A stretch of 64,000 bases of DNA from Sequoia sempervirens (GCA_007258455.2 VDFB02270651.1:492427015-492491014); one strand, 5' to 3'. Shown: positions 24,561 to 37,680, counted from the stretch's first letter. Notes: generated by a model from the letters alone, not told the origin. Numbers and translations are program-made.

Positions 24561-26394
24561 AGCGAGCAAGAACATCCATAGTCCGATCAATCTTTGTTTG
24601 TGTGAGCACATGTGATATATTCCACTCACGCTAGCAATATTTTATTCAATTTTAAGAATCCAAATTGAAGTGTGGAGGAAATCACCTATACAACTTAATA
24701 TCACAAAAATTCTTTTGATTATCAAGATTGTCGTGAGGCACAAGAGAAACACATATGTATTTTAAATGATATTACTTTGGATAAGGGATTACAAAACATA
24801 AAAGACACATGTTCATTTTAATCCTTCAAAGCAAGAATTAGATTCTTTTTAAGCACCAACTTTGAAGTGTGAGATTTGTTTGTTCAATTTTAAAGCCCCA
24901 AAACAAACTCTAGTAAGTTTCCTAAGATTTTTTTTAATCCATTTTTTTAATTCTTTTTAAGCCCAAACGAAAATTATTGAGTCCTAAAAAGAATGAAGAT
25001 AACAAAGTCCTTAGAAAAGGGATTATAATTGCTCCCAAAGTGTTTAAAAATACTTGTTGCAATCATGTGATAATGCCTTTTCTTTCATTTCCATGCTTCA
25101 TGATCCTTTAAAACCTACAATCCAAGCTCCAAATGTTAGATGAAATCAAGAAACAAGAAGATATGAGGGTTATATAAATTATTAAGCATAAAAACCCTAA
25201 AATTTAGACCAAATTTCATTGTGATTTGATATTAGGTGAAAATTTGACAATTTTAACTCTATCAAAATTGAGAAACACCTACACCATTAGATAGCTTATT
25301 AAATTCTACCCCATTTCAAAAAAAAAAGCTCCAAAAAAACCAAAAAATACCAAGATACAACCATTTTAAGTTTGAGTGAAAAAACAAGAAAGCAAAGGTA
25401 GTGCCCTTTGCAACGGCGTTGTTTGGGTCCAAACTGCGATGCTGGAACAAAAAGTGGCACTGTCTGAGGATTTGAGCGGCACTCTAGTGAAACTAGTGGC
25501 ATTGTTTAGAAAATAAGAGACTGCAAATGCATCACAAATTCCTCCAACGAAACTATTTGACCTGGAAACACAAAAAACATAAAAAACAATGGAATTTGAC
25601 CAAAAAAAGTGTTAATTTTGAAATATTCGCCCTCCTTCTAGTGCCAAAATGTGAATGGTGATCCTAGACCTGAACAAACATGAAGAACAAACATACAATT
25701 AGTCTCATATGTGAGTTAGAAACAACATTCCCCATGAAATTCATTTGAAACATAAAAACAAGAAATAATATGAAGAACACAATGAAAAAACTATTAAATC
25801 CTATTTAAATGATCAAACTCTCAATCCAATAGGGGAATTGGTGTCATTTTGGTGTGAAAAATGGCCCTTTTCCCAATTCCTTGCAAGCTTGAATGATGAT
25901 TGGTGAAGATTTGATGCTCCTTGGCGAGATTCCTACATAACCTAGCTATGAAACTTGATGAAAACAATGGAGATGATTCAAATGCATAAACTTGTGAAGG
26001 ATCTTGTGGATCCAAATGAGCATGGTGATCTTACATGTATTGTGGATGATCAAATACAATAAATGAGGCCTCTATTTATAGCAAATAAGGAAGGAGGATT
26101 GAGGAATAGGATGAATTTGGGATTAAAGATGGACCAATGGCACTGTGCCACTAGTGAAGATGCTAATGGAATGAGGTGAAACACATTTTGATCAATGCGC
26201 ATGCATTTGAAATTTGAATTTGAAGAAATGACATGTTCAAGAGAAAAAAAAATGGAGTTAATACCACTTGGCTAAAGGAAAAGGACATGTAAGAGGCCTT
26301 TAATGCCTTGTTAGAAAGGGCAAGTCCTTTTGGAGGGATTTTTTGAATTTGAGGAATATTCCCCTTTTATGCCTTTTTGAATGAAAATAGGAGA
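24561..26394 (-). repeat. LTR-like sequence, unassigned family
   Basis: A clear minus-strand TATA box (CTATAAATAGAGGCC, about 26067-26081) followed by several hundred bases without frames is the usual look of a plant LTR U3/R. I could not fix either end and saw no partner copy. The frames at 25299-25502 and 25821-26015 look incidental. Confidence 0.35.
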
Positions 26395-26850
26395 TTTATT
26401 AATTAATTAAATGGATTTTCATGTGCAAATTGCAAAATCTAGAGGAATTGAGTGATTAGTGTTAGCATTAATCATGATTTGATTAATTTTAATGGAAGTT
26501 AGTTGATTTGACATTGTGATTTAGATTTTAGGATTTAAATAAATCAAAATGAGAGGAATAATGATTTTAGACTTAATTAAATAAAGTTTGATTTATTTAA
26601 TTAAAGAGGATGATGTTAGATTTAAATAAAATAAAGATCAATTTATTTAATTTAAAGGAGATGACTTTAGAGCTTAACTAAATAAAATGAATTATTTAAT
26701 TAAAGGAGGGACTATGGGATTAATTAAACAAAATGATTTATTTAATTAATAGGAGATGATTTAATTAGATAAAATTAATTAATTTAATTAAAAGATGAAA
26801 TATGATAATTAAATGGTTAGTAAAGGAGATGATTTAGGAAAAATTGGTGA
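26395..26850. repeat. A+T-rich tandem array of TTTATTTAATTAA hairpin units
   Basis: At least seven degenerate units of roughly 45-60 bp. Each has an inverted pair (AATTAAATAAA... and ...TTTATTTAATTAA) followed by a purine-rich GGAGATGATTT spacer. Resembles the A+T-rich part of the family C repeats (8640-8930, 13020-13340) in the opposite orientation. Confidence 0.65.
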
Positions 26851-29235
26851 TAGTAAATTAGGATCAAGTGTATAAGATCAATCAATACATTTTTCATGTC
26901 TACAATATCATTCAGATATCCAAACATATTGAACATTAAAGATCATTTACTCATAAACTATACATTCACATTTCAATTGAAGATAAAAAAAACTCTACGT
27001 ATCATTCTATCGGTCATATTGCATGTTTGAAAGATACATATCTTCAATTTTATTGTCGTTAAAAAATTGACCGAGGTGCAATACTTTCTTGATTCAACTT
27101 TTCATGGGTCTGAATAAAAAACCATTGAATTCAACGACAACTGTCTGTCTTTTATCACTCTTTAATTATCAAAATTAATTAAATTATTATCACTTATTAT
27201 TATTTCTACATTTAATTTGTCTGGATTTAACTTATTGACTAGTCTAGGCTGATTTATGTTGACGCGTACCCATGGATTGACCTATATAAAGCTTCCTGTA
27301 ACATTTATCTCCCTTACATTTGGTGAAGCTATGATCAAACATAACCCATTTACTTTTAGAGATTTAAGAATATTGTTCAATGAAGATCTCTTTGAAATCT
27401 GATTTACTATCCTTTTAGGGTTGCATGTATTCTCCAACCAATGGTTTAAGGATATTCCAATACACCAAACTTGTCTTGTCATGCACAACACCAATAGATT
27501 TGTTTAAACGATCCTTTACTACTTCTGCTTAGTAGATTTTTTTTTCTTCCTGCTTTCCTTGTCAAGGTTACACAGTCATTTGTCTTCCAATGCTACCATC
27601 CCAGCCATATCACAAGTAGTTGTCGCCATTAAAATATTTGTACCAGCTTAGATTTTGATGGATTTCCTATTTTTCTTACACTGCTCTAATTTATTTAGGT
27701 TCAGAGGGGCCACGGGAAATAAAACACTTACCATGTATATATGTGCCAAATCCATAGACTTTTCAGTGCCCACAGACTAAGGCTACCCTTGCCTGCAAGA
27801 CTTGACAATATGTACGATGAGTGGAAGATAACAAATGCCTTAAAAGTACACGTTGATATAACTTGGCCTTTTTCAAACTTTTAACTCAATCTAAAGCATT
27901 TTCTCTATTTTATGTCATCTCCAAGGAGGAAATCTCTTATTTGAGTATATATTCTGTATGTTTTTAGGATATACTTTAGATCATTTCCAAGGAAAAGGTA
28001 TATTCATCTTTTTTTCTTTTCGTAGAGACTTCCAAAGGTTTTATTATACATTTCAGTTTGGCCTCTAGCCACCTAGCATATTAATGCAATCAAAATAATA
28101 TTAAAGAAATATATTTCTTTATTAGAATTCAATTGTATAGTTTTTAAATTGATTTGTATTTTACTAGTAGTGGTATATATTTTTTTTGATGAGCATGAAT
28201 GTTGTATTTAGTATTTATTATATCTAGGTGATGTCCAAAAGCATGAAGCATCAATATTTTCAATTAGGTAGTACATTTAATCATAGAGTTTCTCCCATTT
28301 ACAAAGTCTTGAACAAGTGCCATGTCTTATGGACCATTCATTATCAACCTTTGATCATGGGGGAACTCCATAATTAAGTGTGCTTAAGTTAGTGTACTAC
28401 TAGGATGGGTGAGCTCTTAAAAAGTCCAAATGATTCATCCCTATGAGCATCAACTAGGTGCAATGAGTGCTAAGTAGATAGTTCATGTTCATAAGAGATG
28501 GGTTTGTGTGATCCACTACCCATGAAATATGATTCAATAAGTTTGACTCCAAAATGACATAATTTAATCCTAATAAATCAACATAATTTGATACATTATG
28601 AAAATACCTCTTGCTTGATAATAAATTAGCAATCACATTCAATGTGTAACGAGCATGTTGATAGGGGTTCATTAGTTAAGGCAAATTTTAATTAGTTTTA
28701 GATATACAAACAAACATTAAAAAAAATGTAAGAAGAGTATTTTACTTCCAATATAATAAAAGAATTAATTTAAACCATATGACATTCCACATGTACAATT
28801 TGCACATAGTGAGGAATGTTGATATAGTATGAAGAGAATGGTCTTGAATTTTGTTTGTTACATTGCAGATAGAAGGTGTAACTAGAGAAACCTTCCATAA
28901 AGGAGATTTGCAATAAAAAGGCTATATTTTCAATAATTGAACTGAAACAAGAGTCTTGCTTATATAAGAAATGGTGAAACCTAAGACACGTGATATTATA
29001 AAACAATTCTTAATCTTATGAATTGATATAGAAAAGGTAAATACTCTAAGTAAACTTGAATAACTAGGTCTAGAAAAAGGCACAAGATGGTAACTAGTTA
29101 GAGAATAACTTTGTTCACACCAACATTTTATCTTCTTACAATGGTAAAATGTATACTACTTAGTTTAATATAGGATAATTAATCTAATAAAATCTAAAAA
29201 ATATAGTAAACCTAAATTAATTTAGAGTTGGGTAG
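26851..29235. other. Unassigned A+T-rich DNA
   Basis: I see no domain-bearing frame, LTR terminus or TIR. A plus-strand TATA-like string (GACCTATATAAAGC, about 27280) has no convincing downstream frame. The frames at 27282-27494, 28454-28672 and 28770-29006 are short and featureless. Confidence 0.4.
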
Positions 29236-29240
29236 ATAAC
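29236..29240. repeat. Target-site duplication, left (ATAAC)
   Basis: Five bases flanking the left LTR, identical to 45929-45933. With both LTR ends aligned, this confirms the two LTRs belong to one insertion. Confidence 0.9.
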
Positions 29241-30703
29241 TGTTGATCAAAGCTTGTGCCTCTCCGACAGTCTTTTAGGAAATTCAACGAGTGGGAGAAA
29301 AATTGCATCTTAATGAATACCTCCGGGATTTTATAGAAAGCCAAATCTTCTTTGGGGTTTGGAGATAAGAGGAGAAGGAAATTTAAACATCAAACATAGA
29401 AGGTGATGCGCCAAAGCTTTTACAACATTTCAAACCCAAATCATTCCTATGAGTGATATAAATAGATACAAAATTCCACAACCCTTCATTGTTAGAAAGA
29501 GAACGAACAACAAAGGCTAACTTCAAGCACGGTGCAGACTTTCAAATCTTTCTGCAGGCAGTTTTCATTAAGGTTTGATCAAACATAAAGATTTCTTATG
29601 AGTAACAAAATAATATCTCATAAATCACATGAACTCTTCCTCCTAATACAATATAGCATGACAAAACAACAAATTTCAAATAAATAAAGTCCAATGACAT
29701 AGTCCAGTTTTCTTAAGCTACTACTCTACCATACAAGCATACAACATGGAAATCCACTATTTAAACTATCCAGATTTAGCTTGCAAGACACAGTGTTCCA
29801 TTTAGAATGATAATATAAAGAAAGAAAGCTTGAAAAAGGCCATACATGCACAATCTCAAAAATTTCTCCTCAATAGTTTGTGTTTTTAAATATCAAATGA
29901 ACTTTGAAACAGAGGTTGGATGCCAATATGACAATAATTTAAACCTTAATAGATATAAAATTCCAAGAAAAATAGTTTTGTAACTTGATTTTGAAATAAT
30001 TCTAAAACCCTAAGAAAGCTAAAAAAACTTTTTTTTTAAACAAAAGAAATTGTAACTTGGAATTTATCCCCTCATTATGTCTTTTCCCTCCTTATATAGC
30101 CATCAAAAGAAGAAAACACTGGACCTCAACATAGAAGTAATTGTTTCTAGATGATGATACTTGATAACTTTCAATCTGATTGTAGATCGTTGGTTAGGTC
30201 ACAATGATCTTTGCTCATTAATTCTCAATTGTTGCATTAATACCCTAAATAGATATTTAGCAAAGATAGAGGCTTGTAAATGATCAAATCCTAAAAAAAA
30301 CAACCTTGAAAAATGTCCAGTTGACCGATCACATCACCTTGAGGCATCAACACAAAAAATTCATCCTGAAAAACAAGAGAAATAAAGGACAACAAAATTC
30401 AACAAACTCCCAAAAGATATTGTCTCATAAGAGGCACAATCCTCCTACAACAAAGAGATGATGAGTAATGCAAGTGGGGATCTTATGCTTTCTAAAAAAT
30501 GTTTTGGAGAAAACTTCCTTGAAGTGGATGCGTGTCCCGAGCCCTCCTCCAAAAGGAAAATGATAAAATACAGTCGTGCAACCACCATGTGGTGCATTGC
30601 CAATCTTTCTAACCAACCTTACATAAACCCAAACATCTCCAAATCCAAAAAAAAAGAAGCCGAAGATCAAAAAGACTAATGAAAATAAAAAAAATGTTTC
30701 ACA
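29241..30703 (-). repeat. 3' LTR of element 2
   Basis: On the minus strand it starts TGTGAAACAT (at 30703) and ends GATCAACA (at 29241). It keeps the canonical TGT start that the 5' LTR lost. The minus-strand TATA box GCTATATAAGG is at about 30090-30100. No strong polypurine tract is visible just right of 30703; the adjoining purines AGTGAAGG (minus) are weak. Confidence 0.93.
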
Positions 30704-30749
30704 GTTCTGGTGACTCACAGGGGCCTTCACTTGCGGAGGTACAAACCTA

Positions 30750-33700
30750 GCTCTTTGGAAATTCTTGGAGTTTAAGGAAAGAGGAGTGTTGCACTTGCCA
30801 TTCTACTTCGGTTGGTAAGGGAAAACTGTGAATGATCCTGTATGCTTGGTCAAGTTGGAAAAATTCCCTAAAAGAAATAACTCCCCACCTTGTAGTAACC
30901 ACTCCAAGGTAATGATAAAGACAAGAAAGGTGTAAAATCTCGTGCTCAATCTTATTGGCCATATGCTCTATACTTGAAATTTGGTCCTTTTGTTTGATAG
31001 ATTCTGTAATCTATTCTACTGTCTACACATTAACCAACTTTGTCTCACGCTTCTTCAAATTTCTGCCCAACCTTTCATAGCTATATATACTACCTACTGG
31101 GTGGTCTTAGCTAAGACCACCTTGTCACATGGATGAGTTTCATTCAGATCTAGGCCTATCATCCAGATGTCATAATCCTCCATCTCCATCTACCCCTCAG
31201 GCTAATCAGGAGAGAATTCTGCTCCTCATTGTAACAAGCCTCAATTTTCTTGGTAGCTGGCAACTCAACATTCTTCAACAGTCGTCTTTGTTTAGCATTT
31301 TTTTGGCCCAGCTTGGTTGCGTTGAAATGATCCTTGAGGGTTTAAGGAACATCGACATTCTGCATTGCAATAGGGGCACCAGGAGGGAAACCAAAAATGG
31401 TAACGGAAGGGGAGACATCAGATGTATGAGCATGTGGCAAAGTGAAAGGGAGTGTTATCATGGAAAAGGGTGGAACACCAATCTGAGAGTGAACGAGAGA
31501 TTTTCTAGTATGGTTGAAGAGAGATACGATCGGGTGAAAAGGTGTTTCCTCAGAAGATGATGGGCTGGGAGTGGGGGTTAGTATGGATGTCTCAACTCTT
31601 TCTGGAGGGGCCATTGATAGGGAAATCAAAGAGTCAACAATGACCGAAGTGGATGTTGCTTGCTCGGCATGCAGGGTAATTTCAGGGATGAACAAGAGGG
31701 GGTACATTTAGGATTATTAGGTCAGGGCCTGAGGATGGAGAGTTCCTTTCCATGGGAGGAAGCAAGAGGGCAACCAAAGATGCATACATAGGAAGAAGAG
31801 GAGGGAGTTAAACTTACCTGAACCACAATAGTCAACACATCTTGTAGGGCGGACTCCACTTCTTCTCCTCAGGCCGACATGTTGCATATGCCTAGATCTT
31901 GAACCCGCCTTCTCTTCTCATGACCAGAACTAACATGTTTTGATCTCCTGGCCACTGACCCCTCTAAAACATGGCCCTCGATGACTGTAGCAGATGATGC
32001 TCTCAGAGACTATCAGGGTCTCTTTCCTTTACTTTAGGCACTGGAGGAGGAAGAAGCTCATGAATCCCTTCACTTTGAATCCCTCCGACTGTCAGACTCT
32101 CAAGGTCAGGAAACCCAATGTAGAGCCTGTTCCTCTTCAATTTCATGGTTGGTCTCTAGATTGTTGTTATTAGTGTCTACCTCCTTATCATAAATCTATT
32201 CGAACTCATCATCCTATGGGGATTGTTCGACAGGAAGGGTGAGGCACCGCAACTCCTATCGGAACCTCTAGAATTCTGGCTTCTTTCTTTTCAACTAGCC
32301 TCTTTTCTTCAGCTGTGTATTTATAGATTTGTTTATCAAAAGGTTCATGGCATACTATACCTTTGGTGCGTAGAAGCTCAGCCATTTTGGTTGTTTGAAA
32401 GGAATATGTTTCAAATCAATGTACACCTCTAGACTTTCTCGAGTCACATTCTTCCTTCTTTTGAAGTATTCTCGCCCAACATTTTTCACACTATAAAGTC
32501 CCCATGGGTTATAGTCTCACTTATCACAAATGAGGACCAAGTCTAAGGCTGCCAATAGATCCCTGAGCTCATCCTCAAAGAATCACTTTGTCAGTGATAC
32601 TTGACTATTAGCAATATTGAGGGGAAGTGAATATAACTTCGTCTTGTTTCTTACAGCGCCATAGATCTTGTCAACAATGGTCACCTATCGACATGCCTCA
32701 AATGCAAAGACTTTTTCTATCACAAATTTGGGGAGCCAAAAAGACTCATCTGGAAATTCGTGGAATCTAATAAATGTGAAGTTTGTGCCCATGAAATAAT
32801 CCACTGGGTTTGGAGAGATTCTCATCCATTGTAGGAGAGAAGTGTCCAATAGGGTGAGGCAACAATTTTTGAAGCACTGGCCTCAAAAAGTAATCCACAA
32901 ACCAATAATATTCCCATGTGCTAGAAAGCACATGGGTCCACATAGAAACTAGTTGAAGACAACATCTTTCATCTAGCCTAGATACTAGTACATTTCTCCC
33001 CAACCATTCATGATTCTTATGCAAAACCAAATGAACCAAGAAATAAGAATACCTGAATTTTGAATCGGTTTCATAATTCTTCAGCTGGTTCAACATGTTT
33101 CCAGCTATTACTTCAAAAAAATCATAGTGCCTCTAGTTCTTCTCTCTTTTTAGCACAAAGGCTAAGCCGAACTGAAAAGGAAAAACCTGAGCATCATTGT
33201 CAAGACTAAAAACCCCGGCCAACGTTGAGAACACCAACTATGTGTCCCTCTTGAATTTCTTGTATTGTAGAGGAAAGGGAAGATGACCTCTATCTGGTCA
33301 TTCCTTTGTTTCATCTTCATAAAAATTTGTTCTTCTAGCCATTTATTCCTTGAAGAAATCCATCTTTTCTTCATCAAAAAGCTCTGTGTCCTAGGCCATA
33401 GGGATGCACAACATTTCCCGTATGGCTTCAGCAAAAATAGTAACCCTAATCCTACAATTCTGAATGACCCCTGTTACTTCATTGAATCTCCTAGCACATA
33501 CTTTGACTAATTCCAAGCATGGATGCACAATGGGAAACATGAACTATGGTAAACCACAATCCCAGAGGCAAAGCGAAAAACCATTGATCGACTCGTACCT
33601 TTCCTTTCTTTGAAATGGACCTTCTCTAATACTTTTAGGGCTAACCAACAACTTGGGGTCAAAAAAATTGTCGATGATACCTTGCACTGCCTCTCTTTTC

Positions 33701-33950
33701 ATGGGGTTATCAATTAGCACCTTCTTACAAAATTTAAAAGGTCGCTCCTCCACTACTGGGGCGTTGGTGAATGACTTCTACCTGAAAATATTGGCATAGC
33801 TAGGTCATTGACTTGAAGCTGCAACCTGTCTTCCAGAGGTTGAGGGTTTCGTTATGACTCTATCAAGAAGTTGCAGAGAATTCCTTAAGGATAATGACCA
33901 CTTGCCTTTTTCTTGAAAAGGAAAACCTACTTTTGAGTGCAATTAATTCT
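30750..33950 (-). pseudogene. Long unrecognised third ORF of element 2
   Basis: Minus-strand frames 33544-33753, 33162-33434, 32767-33096 and 31342-31707 can be followed across stops and single frameshifts as one gene of about 1000 codons between integrase and 3' LTR. The N-terminal half looks globular, with phrases such as REAVQGIIDNFFDPKLL, RFRYSYFLVHLVLHKNHEWLG and YYWFVDYFLRPVLQKLLP. The C-terminal third is Pro/Ser/Thr-rich (SILTPTPSPSSSEETPF). I recognise no domain. It sits in the env position, but I see no signal peptide or convincing transmembrane segment, so I do not call it env. Stops are mostly decays of CAA/CGA/TGG codons. Confidence 0.55.
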
Positions 33951-34557
33951 CTTGCTTGTACATGTAGTTAAGACTATGCTATTAGTATTGGACCATTAAA
34001 TGTTGCCACTGAGGTGATGTGTGGATTAGAGATTTGTATCCCTCAGGAATGCCAAAAATGCCATGAGGATCTAGAATTAGTACATTCCTTCCACTGTCTC
34101 TTAATCAAATGAACTCATTGCCTCAAAAAGCGTGCTTATTTTTTTTAAAAAAATTGTCATATGAAACGTACTAAAGTGATACAAGGTACTTCTTGAAAAG
34201 ACATGACCATTAATTTGTTAGAATTTTAGCTTATTAACCCATGTCTTTTCTCATTAGTAAGCTAGCTGGCACTGATGAAGGCGAAGGACACATGTCAACA
34301 ATCGATGTATGAGATAATTTACTCCCAATGCCAAAATTTATTTCTCAAGGAATTCCATCAGATCCTCCATATGATTTATCTATCTTACTCTGATCTATCT
34401 TGAAACTTTCCATTGTCGTCCAACCAAAAATAGACATATCGTTGGTTAAGTTTGTTAGCTTCCTTTTTCTATACATAGCTATGCCACCTTTTACAACATT
34501 CATTCAAACATATAGTCTCTTAAGTTAGCGGGCATTCCACTTATTCCCATTCCGCCA

Positions 34558-35084
34558 CAATTTGTTGCTTTATCAAAATGTCTGCCAGCTTAGGAACCCC
34601 TATTTAGCTCCTTCCATGGAGACCACAACACTTCTTCATGGGAGAGGTCACTAGTGACCGGATCAAATGCTTGGTGAAGAAATGTGACTGTCTCATCATG
34701 ACTATGTTTAAGTGGGTATTCGACGCCAACTTCATTACCGATGAGAACCAACTTTGGAGCAACTATAACGTGCTTTCCCACTTCGTGACCTCTCTATTGG
34801 ACCTAAATGTGTCCAAGCCTATGATAATTGAATTGTGCAATGCGATGTTTGACACCTCGTTGATGGAAGGCTTGGAAAGATAGTGCAAGTGGCCATCCCC
34901 GGTGTTGGTATCCTGAGCGCTATAGACCTCTGTAGGCACATGGACTTTGGCATAGATGTACCCTGGTTGCCCTTCCTCTTTTACTTCTACACCATGGATG
35001 TTGAGATGCACCACTTCTCTTCTCAGCCAACAACAATTTTTCTTTTGCGGGAGTATGGCGTGGAGTGGGTTCCGGGACTAGCCT
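34558..35084 (+). pseudogene. Opposite-strand ORF of element 2 (one frameshift)
   Basis: On the plus strand, antisense to gag-pol, a frame at 34638-34883 (ending ...DTSLMEGLER) continues after a frameshift near 34880 as a frame through QVAIPGVGILSAIDLC to ...EYGVEWVPGLA (stop about 35084). The codons end in G or C clearly more often than not, in a region that is otherwise strongly A+T-rich; that is a coding signature for this strand. Antisense ORFs between integrase and 3' LTR are described for some Tat-clade elements, for example maize Grande. Product unrecognised. Confidence 0.5.
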
Positions 35085-35651
35085 AGAGGAAGCATTTTGA
35101 CTTCCTGGTGCAGAGTCATAATGAGTAGGCCTTGAGCCTATCTTGAGGAGTTCACATTCGTTGTGTTTTGAGCCCCCCTTTTGCAACCTGGCAGACAAGG
35201 AGAATAAGAATAAGAAGAAAAGAATAGGAAGAAGAAGGAAAACCCGATAACGAGCCTTTATGGCTTCCTAGGCAATGGCTAGAGGCTTTTTCTAACTGTT
35301 TCTATATGTTGCCTCCCTTTTGGATCTTTTGACTCCATAACTCCTTTTGGGTTTGCTTGAGAGAGCTCTAAGTTTAAATCTGAGCCTCGGGCTTGCATTA
35401 AATGTAAATTTTTTGATAAATATAATATAATACAAGCTTTTACCTCTTCTATGTTATTCTTAGGTTGTTTTATTCTCAAAATTTTGAAATATTTATAATA
35501 TTTTTACATATGGTACAGAGCTACTAAATTTTTTAAAGAACTGTACATTTTAATGGAAAATCTTTAGATAAATACTATTCACCAGTATATCTAAAGTGTT
35601 TCCTTCCATATCTTCAAGCTCGTATGCACTCTTTTCTTTGCATGCACTGAT

Positions 35652-36180
35652 TCAAAAAGGCCATTTCCACATTGCTTCAAATTTTGTGTGTTGCGCTACT
35701 TTTGCAGTACGTTCATCATACTTTAGCACCAAGCTCCCTTCTTTAAATTTTGGGTTAGAAGTCTTTTTGTCAAACCATCTCTTGACTGTTTGTTGGTGAT
35801 CAGTCATGGCTCCATGAGCTTTTTCTCTGTCTTCCTCCAACTTGAGGAGTTCCACCAACCATACTTCCATTCCACCATTTTCTTCAATTTCTAGGGCTTT
35901 CAGTAGTTGTAAAGTAGGAATTTCTATGGAAATCGGTATTACTACCTCTTTTTCGTACACTATCTCGTAAGAATCTACTTGGGGGAAATTTAGTCCGCCC
36001 ACATAGTAACTCATAAATTCTTGTGCTAATCTCTTTGTTTTTCTAACCCGATGCATTTGATTGACCTAATTAGGTTTTTGTTGGTGGACTCTGCTAACCC
36101 GTTCCCTTGTGGGTAGTAATTTGATGAAATTTTGAGGAAAATCCCATGTCTGATAACAAAATTTGACATCCCTGACCCAA
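35652..36180 (-). pseudogene. pol: Integrase, second half, element 2
   Basis: The minus strand carries the third catalytic region SSNYYPQGNGLAEST, with the Glu codon at 36090-36092. The C-terminal frame at 35652-36056 follows (GLNFPQVDSYEIVYEKEVV; RWFDKKTSNPKFKEGSLVL), the usual GPY/F-side region of gypsy integrases. The first half lies beyond the inserted TIR element 36181-37232. Confidence 0.85.
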
Positions 36181-37232
36181 GGGTGATCCCACAATAGAGG
36201 TTTGCAATTTTTGGCCAAACTGGACACTAAAATTATTATTTTTAACTAAATCTTCACATTCAGGCACCTATAGAGGCTAAATGGTGAGGAATTTGAAGAT
36301 GATGCAAACTAGAGTCTCGTCACATTTTGTCTATAGATTCTAAAAATATTTTTTTCAAATTTTTTGGAATCATATTGTACGTCTTTTTCCATCTCCCATG
36401 AAAACTGTCTTTTTTTAGAAAACAACATTTCTGAAAAGTGACGAACACCATATAACGCATAAATTTTTTTCCATGAAGGATAAAATTCTAATTCTTTCAA
36501 ATTTAGATTTGTAACTCTGATATCTAGTGCTTCCAATTGGTTAGATAGTTTTTTATTGAATATTTTTTCCTTAATTAAGTTTGGAATTCAAAAAAATTAT
36601 AATTCAAACATAGCGCGACTGTATAACGCGTAACTTTTTTTGTATATATCAAAATTCAATTTTGTTTTTGTTGGATCAAGGACTTCAATATCTGGTGCAC
36701 TCATATTTTTCAATTTTTTTTGATAATCTACTATTTTTCGACATGTGCAAAACAAAGATCTTCATTTTTAATGAAAAACCTATGTTTAATAAAACAAACA
36801 AAACAAGTACATAATAAAACCAAAAGATATTAAAATTATATTCGTTGGATAGCTCATTCTGAGGACTACCTGATTCTAGTTGGGTTTGTGAAGATTCCTC
36901 CATTTTCATCATCAAACTGAGCTCTGAAGTGCCAAAATTTAGGTTTTTTGTGTCTCAGGGGGGGATGAAGGATAAGGGGGTATGTACGAACCCCTAGGGG
37001 TTCGCTCGAACTAGGGTTCATTCAAACACTGGTTCATTAGAACCCCTTTGCTATGCACTTTTTTGGTTTTTTGGCCGTTGAAAATTCAAAGGGGTTTGGT
37101 CGAATCTCTAATGGGTTCGCTCAAACCTATAGGTTCATACGAACCCCCAAAATCACTTTTATTGCTTTGGGGTCTTTTTTTGTATGTTTTCCTTCCCCAC
37201 TTTAATTATAAACCACTATTGCGGCTTCACCC
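36181..37232. mobile_element. Non-autonomous TIR element in integrase (family N)
   Basis: 1052 bp separating SDNA (37244-37256) from the HGIF...YYPQGNG part of integrase. Terminal inverted repeats of 23 bp differ at about four positions: left GGGTGATCCCACAATAGAGG, right (reverse complement) GGGTGAAGCCGCAATAGTGG. Flanking 9-mers CTGACCCAA (36172-36180) and CTAACAAAA (37233-37241) agree at 6 of 9. This would suit a Mutator-like element (9-bp duplication), or hAT if 8 bp. No transposase frame. Internal sequence near 36980-37150 is rich in GTTCG/CGAAC inverted phrases. Confidence 0.75.
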
Positions 37233-37680
37233 CTAACAAAAGCTCAGGCATTGTCGGATATGATGGTCTTGGGTGAACCAAATTTGACCACTATTTCTTT
37301 GAGGAAATTAACAATTTCCCCTTCTGTTGCATTCTTTAGGGCTATGGCCTCTATCCACCTTGTCAAGTAATCAGTTGCCATGAGGATCCACTTGTGTCTG
37401 GCACTAGAAATAATATTTATTATACTAATAAAATCCAAACCCCATTGGGAAAAGGGTTCTTTGGTTATAATCAAACTCAAGGGTAGGGAAAAATTCTTCC
37501 TTTTACCAACAAAATATTGGCACTGTGTACACTTCTGTACCAGACAATGTGCTTTAGAAAACCTAGAGGGGCAATAATATCTTTCTCATAGTATCTTTAA
37601 AGCAGTATTCTTGGCCGAAAAATGTCCACCCTAAGGACTGTGATGAAATTATTTAAGAAATTTTTCCGCCTGTAGGTTGT
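37233..37680 (-). pseudogene. pol: Integrase, first half, element 2
   Basis: A minus-strand CLVQKCTQCQYF (the zinc-binding CxxC part, about 37505-37550) leads into FSQWGLDFI with the first catalytic Asp. TDYLTRWIEA follows, then FGSPKTIISDNA with the second Asp (37244-37256). A stop follows directly (CAG/CAA to TGA-type change), and then the inserted TIR element. Confidence 0.88.

Noticed and set aside
31129..31560. 143-codon plus-strand frame
   Set aside because: It lies opposite the Pro/Ser/Thr-rich tail of the element 2 third ORF, whose minus-strand reading continues coherently on both sides; the plus frame does not.
30750..33950. Envelope gene of an errantivirus-like element
   Set aside because: Position fits, but I see no signal peptide, cleavage motif or clear transmembrane segment.
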